In this document: positions 60,721-64,000 of the stretch, in pieces
Numbering within the stretch: position 1 is the stretch's first letter
Layout of the letters: every line of letters starts with the position of its first letter
Program-made: the position numbers and the translations under genes
NCBI GenBank assembly: GCA_038106445.1
Contig: JAYODU010000002.1
Location: 62,001 to 126,000, forward strand
Direction: 5' to 3'
Source: Pseudemcibacter sp038106445
GTDB lineage: Bacteria; Pseudomonadota; Alphaproteobacteria; Sphingomonadales; Emcibacteraceae
DNA length: 64,000 nt
The notes under the pieces: generated by a model
Told to the model about the DNA's origin: nothing
The model's database searches: none
Seen by the model: the letters and a program-made list of their open reading frames with translations, nothing else

Positions 60721-61505
60721 TCTGGTCTCTCGGTTTTGGAAAAAAGAGTAAAGAAATTATCGGTGGTGGTTTTTGCCAGTTCTTCGTAACTGACATCAAA
60801 ATGTTTCGCCAGGAACTCAGCCGTATATTTCACAAAACTAGGTTCATTGGGCTTTCCGCGCATGGGAACCGGCGCCAGAAACGGCGCATCCGTTTCTATC
60901 AGCAGCCTATCCATCGGGATAATTTTAATGGCGTCTTGTAAAACATGCGCACTTTTAAACGTCACAATCCCTGAAAGGGATATGTAACAGCCAATATCAA
61001 GTGACCGTCGGGCAAATTCTTCCGATGCGGTAAAGCAATGGATAACGGCCGGGTACTTCCCCTTTTTCATTTCCGCTTCCATAATTTCCGCGCAGTCATC
61101 ATCCGCATCCCGCGCATGAACAATAAGCGGAAGCCCGGTTTCGCGCGCTGCTTCAATATGGGCAATAAAGTTTTCCTTCTGTTTATCACGCGGCGAGTGC
61201 TCATAGTAATAATCAAGACCGGTTTCACCGATCCCCACGACTTTTTTATGGCTGGCTTTTTCAATCAGATCTTCGGGCTTTATCCCCCATTCATCCTCTG
61301 TATCATGAGGATGACTTCCAACCGTCGCCCAGATATGATCATGGCTTTCCGCTATTTTAAGCACATGTTCATATTCACTAAGCCGCGCATTGATGGCAAG
61401 CATGGTACCAACACCATTTGCCGCCGCGCGGGCGATCACGCCTTCCATATCTTCGGCAAGTGACCCATAGTTTAGATGACAATGGCTATCGACAATAAAA
61501 CTCAT
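60717..61505 (-). CDS. tatD: TatD family metal-dependent hydrolase
   Basis: A 262-residue TIM-barrel nuclease of the TatD/YcfH type, which acts on DNA 3' ends or D-aminoacyl-tRNA. Metal ligands are in VDSHCHLNY, GIGETGLDYYYEHS, PLIVHARDA, AVIHCFTAS and LLIETDAPFLAPVPMRGKPNEPS. It overlaps metG upstream and the MBL gene downstream by 4 bases each. Confidence 0.95.
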   Translation of the reverse strand: MSFIVDSHCHLNYGSLAEDMEGVIARAAANGVGTMLAINARLSEYEHVLKIAESHDHIWATVGSHPHDTEDEWGIKPEDLIEKASHKKVVGIGETGLDYYYEHSPRDKQKENFIAHIEAARETGLPLIVHARDADDDCAEIMEAEMKKGKYPAVIHCFTASEEFARRSLDIGCYISLSGIVTFKSAHVLQDAIKIIPMDRLLIETDAPFLAPVPMRGKPNEPSFVKYTAEFLAKHFDVSYEELAKTTTDNFFTLFSKTERPE

Positions 61506-63046
61506 TCTTCCACGAACCTCGGAAATACGCCTTCGGGTTTGTCAATTGCCGTACCGCTTGCAAGACGATGGCCACCACCTAAATGATCAAACCCGCGCTC
61601 ATTTTCCAGAATTTTAAGTTGGTCAAGCAACTTTGCCGCACTATCCGGCATGATCGGTTGTATCAGAATACCAACCTGCCTGATGACTTCGGCGGTAACA
61701 TAAAGTACCGTTGCCATGCGCGCCGGGTCCGTTTTCTTAAGTGCCCATGGTTCCTGAAGCGCAAAATAACCGTTTGCGTCCGACACCGTTTTCCATATTG
61801 TTTCCAGCGATTTGTGAATTGCCTGAACATCAATATGCGCACGTACCTCTGACAGTAACCTGTCCGCCTGCGCAAGAATTACATTATCCGCATCACTAAA
61901 TTCACCCGGTGACGGCATGGCGCCGTCACAATTTTTGAAAATCATTGAAAGACTGCGCTGCGCAAGGTTGCCAAGATCATTGGCAAGATCACTGTTAATC
62001 CGGTTGATCATGGACTGGCGCGAAAAATCACCATCATTACCAAAGGGTACTTCGCGCATCAGGAAATATCTGACCTGATCAAGGCCGAATTCTTCAACAA
62101 TCTGGAAAGGGTCAATCACATTGCCGAGTGATTTTGATATTTTCTGTCCTTCATTGGTCCACCATCCATGGGCAAAGACCCGCTTTGCCGGATCAATTCC
62201 CGCACCCATCAGGAATGCTGGCCAGTAAAGCGCATGAAACCGCAAAATATCCTTACCCACCATATGAATATCGGCGGGCCAGAATTTTTTGTATGTTTCA
62301 CTATTTTCATCCGGAAATCCGGCGGCTGTCATATAATTGGTCAGCGCATCAATCCATACATACATAATATGCTTGTCATTCCCGGGAACCGGAATACCCC
62401 ATTTAAAACTGGTGCGTGAAACTGATAAATCCCGAAGTCCCCCTTCAACGAAGCTCTTAACTTCGTTTTTTCTACTTTGTGGCAAGACGGTTGGCGGAAT
62501 TTCTTCATAAAATGCTAGAAGTTTTTCTTCGAAAGAACTTAATCTAAAGAAATAACTTTCTTCTTCGACCCATTCAACGGGGGCACCTGTCGGTGCCAGT
62601 TTTTCACTGCCTTTTCCGTCAATCAGTTCATTTTCCCCGTAAAACGCCTCATCGCGGACCGAATACCACCCGGCATATTTATCAAGGTAAATGTGGCCAT
62701 TATCCTCAAGCCGTTTCCATAGCGCCTGACAGGCGCGTTTATGGCGCTCTTCCGTCGTGCGGATAAAATCATCGTTGGAATAATTCATAAATTTTGCAAG
62801 TTCGCGAAACCGCTGGCTTACCTGATCACAAAATTCAATTGGTGTTTTTCCGGCGGCCGCAGCTGATTTTTCAACTTTTTGACCGTGTTCATCCGTTCCG
62901 GTAAGAAACATCACATCATACCCGTCCAGCCGTTTGAACCTTGCAAGGTAATCACACGCAAGCGTCGTGTAAGCATGCCCGATATGGGGAATGTCATTCA
63001 CATAATAAATGGGTGTCGTGATATAAAAGGATTGCTTACCTGACAT
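61502..63046 (-). CDS. metG: Methionine-tRNA ligase
   Basis: The 514-residue class I synthetase charges tRNA with Met. It has the HIGH motif in NDIPHIGHAYTTLACDYLARF, KISKS in EGQKISKSLGNVIDP, and DKYAGWYSVRDEAFYGENEL, where the zinc-knuckle cysteines found in some MetRS are replaced. The C-terminal tRNA-binding (OB) domain of long forms is absent. It lies between holB and tatD, as usual for alphaproteobacteria. Confidence 0.97.
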   Translation of the reverse strand: MSGKQSFYITTPIYYVNDIPHIGHAYTTLACDYLARFKRLDGYDVMFLTGTDEHGQKVEKSAAAAGKTPIEFCDQVSQRFRELAKFMNYSNDDFIRTTEERHKRACQALWKRLEDNGHIYLDKYAGWYSVRDEAFYGENELIDGKGSEKLAPTGAPVEWVEEESYFFRLSSFEEKLLAFYEEIPPTVLPQSRKNEVKSFVEGGLRDLSVSRTSFKWGIPVPGNDKHIMYVWIDALTNYMTAAGFPDENSETYKKFWPADIHMVGKDILRFHALYWPAFLMGAGIDPAKRVFAHGWWTNEGQKISKSLGNVIDPFQIVEEFGLDQVRYFLMREVPFGNDGDFSRQSMINRINSDLANDLGNLAQRSLSMIFKNCDGAMPSPGEFSDADNVILAQADRLLSEVRAHIDVQAIHKSLETIWKTVSDANGYFALQEPWALKKTDPARMATVLYVTAEVIRQVGILIQPIMPDSAAKLLDQLKILENERGFDHLGGGHRLASGTAIDKPEGVFPRFVEE

Positions 63047-63067
63047 AAATACTTGTTCTTTCGTAAT

Positions 63068-64000
63068 TTATTTTTTCAGCGCTGAATTGATCATATTAAA
63101 TATGTCAATTACCGTCTGTTTTCTGTCCATATTCAGAAAGTCGGCTGATTTCATTTTTTCGGATACCTTTTCCCACAGTGCCGCCCATTGATCAAGCGGA
63201 ATTATCGCCCCGAGCTCCTCCATCAACTTAAATTCTTCTGTAAGTGCTTCACGGATATTGTGGGTATGGGCTGTGCCCTGATAACTGACATGGCGGATCA
63301 TGCGGCTGATAAATTGCGACAGCATTTCCGAAAACAGTAAAAACATATCACCTGATTTACTGGTCGTGACCTCACCGGCAAAATCATGCAAGAGCGGCAC
63401 ATTGATATTGGGCATCGTTGATAAAAGCCCGAGCATTTCCCGATAAAGCTTAAGCCCTTTATGTTCAATCAGCGATATGGCATATCCGGGGCTGCCGTTT
63501 GATAACGCCACATAACCATCAATGATATTTTCCTCCTTATCCGGGAATTTTTTATGTAAAATTTCCTTTACTGTTAATGATTTTAACGGCTTTAACGGCA
63601 GCATCCGGCAGCGGGATTTTATGGTCGGAAGCAACCGCCCCGGCGCATGGGCAAGGATAATCAGAATCGAATTTTTTGGTGGTTCTTCGAGTATTTTAAG
63701 GATCGCATTGGCGGCATTGCGGTTCATTTCATCCGCCGTATCAACGATCGCCACCCGCCATCCCCCATTGGCCGACGTCGTGTGGAAAAAATTGTTAATT
63801 TTACGGACATCATCAACAAGGATGTTGTTTCGCATCTTGCCTGTTTTAGGATCTTCCGTCCTTTCAATCACAAGCAGGTCAGGATTGCTGCCTGCAGAAA
63901 TAAGGCTGTTTGCCTTACTATCCCGGTCTGTTTCAAGACTTTCAAGCGCAATTTTTTCAAGCTCTTCGCCAAATAACCCCGGTCCTAAATTATCACCTGG
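63068..64000 (-). CDS. holB: DNA polymerase III delta' subunit, partial
   Basis: The clamp-loader subunit delta'. The frame is open to the right edge of the window, so the N-terminal P-loop part lies outside. What is visible includes GSNPDLLVIERTEDPKTGK, ILVDDVRKINNFFHTTSANGGWRVAIVDTADEMNRNAANAILKILEEPP (AAA+ Walker B and following helix) and LIILAHAPGRLLPTIKSRCRMLPLKPL, followed by the helical collar. A GTG at 63871 is not the start. It leads into metG with a 21-base gap. Confidence 0.93.
   Translation of the reverse strand, partial: PGDNLGPGLFGEELEKIALESLETDRDSKANSLISAGSNPDLLVIERTEDPKTGKMRNNILVDDVRKINNFFHTTSANGGWRVAIVDTADEMNRNAANAILKILEEPPKNSILIILAHAPGRLLPTIKSRCRMLPLKPLKSLTVKEILHKKFPDKEENIIDGYVALSNGSPGYAISLIEHKGLKLYREMLGLLSTMPNINVPLLHDFAGEVTTSKSGDMFLLFSEMLSQFISRMIRHVSYQGTAHTHNIREALTEEFKLMEELGAIIPLDQWAALWEKVSEKMKSADFLNMDRKQTVIDIFNMINSALKK

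Noticed and set aside
1..64000. CRISPR arrays, prophages, toxin-antitoxin pairs or restriction systems
   Set aside because: No regularly spaced repeats, phage structural genes or matching protein signatures were found on either strand.

Overview
The window reads as chromosomal DNA of an AT-rich, probably marine alphaproteobacterium. Several conserved alphaproteobacterial neighbourhoods support this: trpG-trpD-trpC-moaC-moeA-lexA, prs-rplY-pth-ychF, uvrC-pgsA-moaD-moaE, Rieske-cytochrome b-cytochrome c1, and holB-metG-tatD-MBL hydrolase. A GAAC-type SOS operator in front of lexA and the sodium-linked transporters (DAACS, NhaC-like, Ca2+/Na+ exchanger) fit the same picture. A Kordiimonadales/Emcibacterales-like organism is a guess, not a demonstrated placement.

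Layout. 1-3.6 kb: end of an exported NTF2-like gene, a split YeeE/YedE sulfur transporter pair, trhO (tRNA U34 hydroxylation), an exported hydrolase-like protein and a GNAT gene with a stop codon in its 5' part. 3.6-14 kb: parC, recO, an orphan PAS histidine kinase, lexA, moeA, moaC, trpCDG and a DAACS symporter. trpE is not in the window. 14-17 kb: an exported CocE-type hydrolase, a NIPSNAP protein and a small GPGGPAY-repeat protein. 17-19.7 kb: a scar of accessory DNA around tRNA-Asn, with a stop-interrupted Tat-exported beta-helix protein, a serine recombinase remnant that reads into the tRNA gene, and a truncated, frameshifted sugar-phosphate transferase. 19.7-25.9 kb: glpT-glpQ, a remnant of an S9 peptidase, a large S8 protease with a barrel-like C-terminus, DUF4169 and DUF2889 genes. 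26-31 kb: queC-queE (7-deazaguanine synthesis), a PhyH-family dioxygenase, a PhnD-like protein, an NhaC-like antiporter and an MDR oxidoreductase. 31.5-38.3 kb: an M24 peptidase and class C beta-lactamase-like hydrolase pair, DUF454, a MarR-GNAT fusion, two overlapping small exported-protein genes, a cation exchanger and folB.

38.3-38.75 kb is a 467-base AT-rich gap with a perfect DnaA box, two near-matches, two parS-like half-sites, a 9-bp hairpin and a 12-bp palindrome. It is a candidate replication origin or DnaA-controlled region. 38.7-52.8 kb is housekeeping: uvrC, pgsA, moaD, moaE, ilvE, a MarR gene with an operator-like palindrome over its start codon, a YhiN-type flavoprotein, proC, a YbjN protein, ubiK, lgt, a MidA-type methyltransferase, pgeF, prs, rplY, pth and ychF. 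53-64 kb: truncated apt after mtnP, the bc1 complex genes, a NodB-like protein with altered active-site motif, an exported cyclophilin, an MFS transporter, an MBL hydrolase, tatD, metG and holB (cut by the window edge).

No CRISPR array, intact insertion sequence, prophage or complete defence system was seen. The unusual content is six genes that appear truncated or interrupted (GNAT, beta-helix, recombinase, sugar transferase, S9 peptidase, apt), the 38.5 kb origin-like region, and two small exported proteins with Gly-rich repeats.
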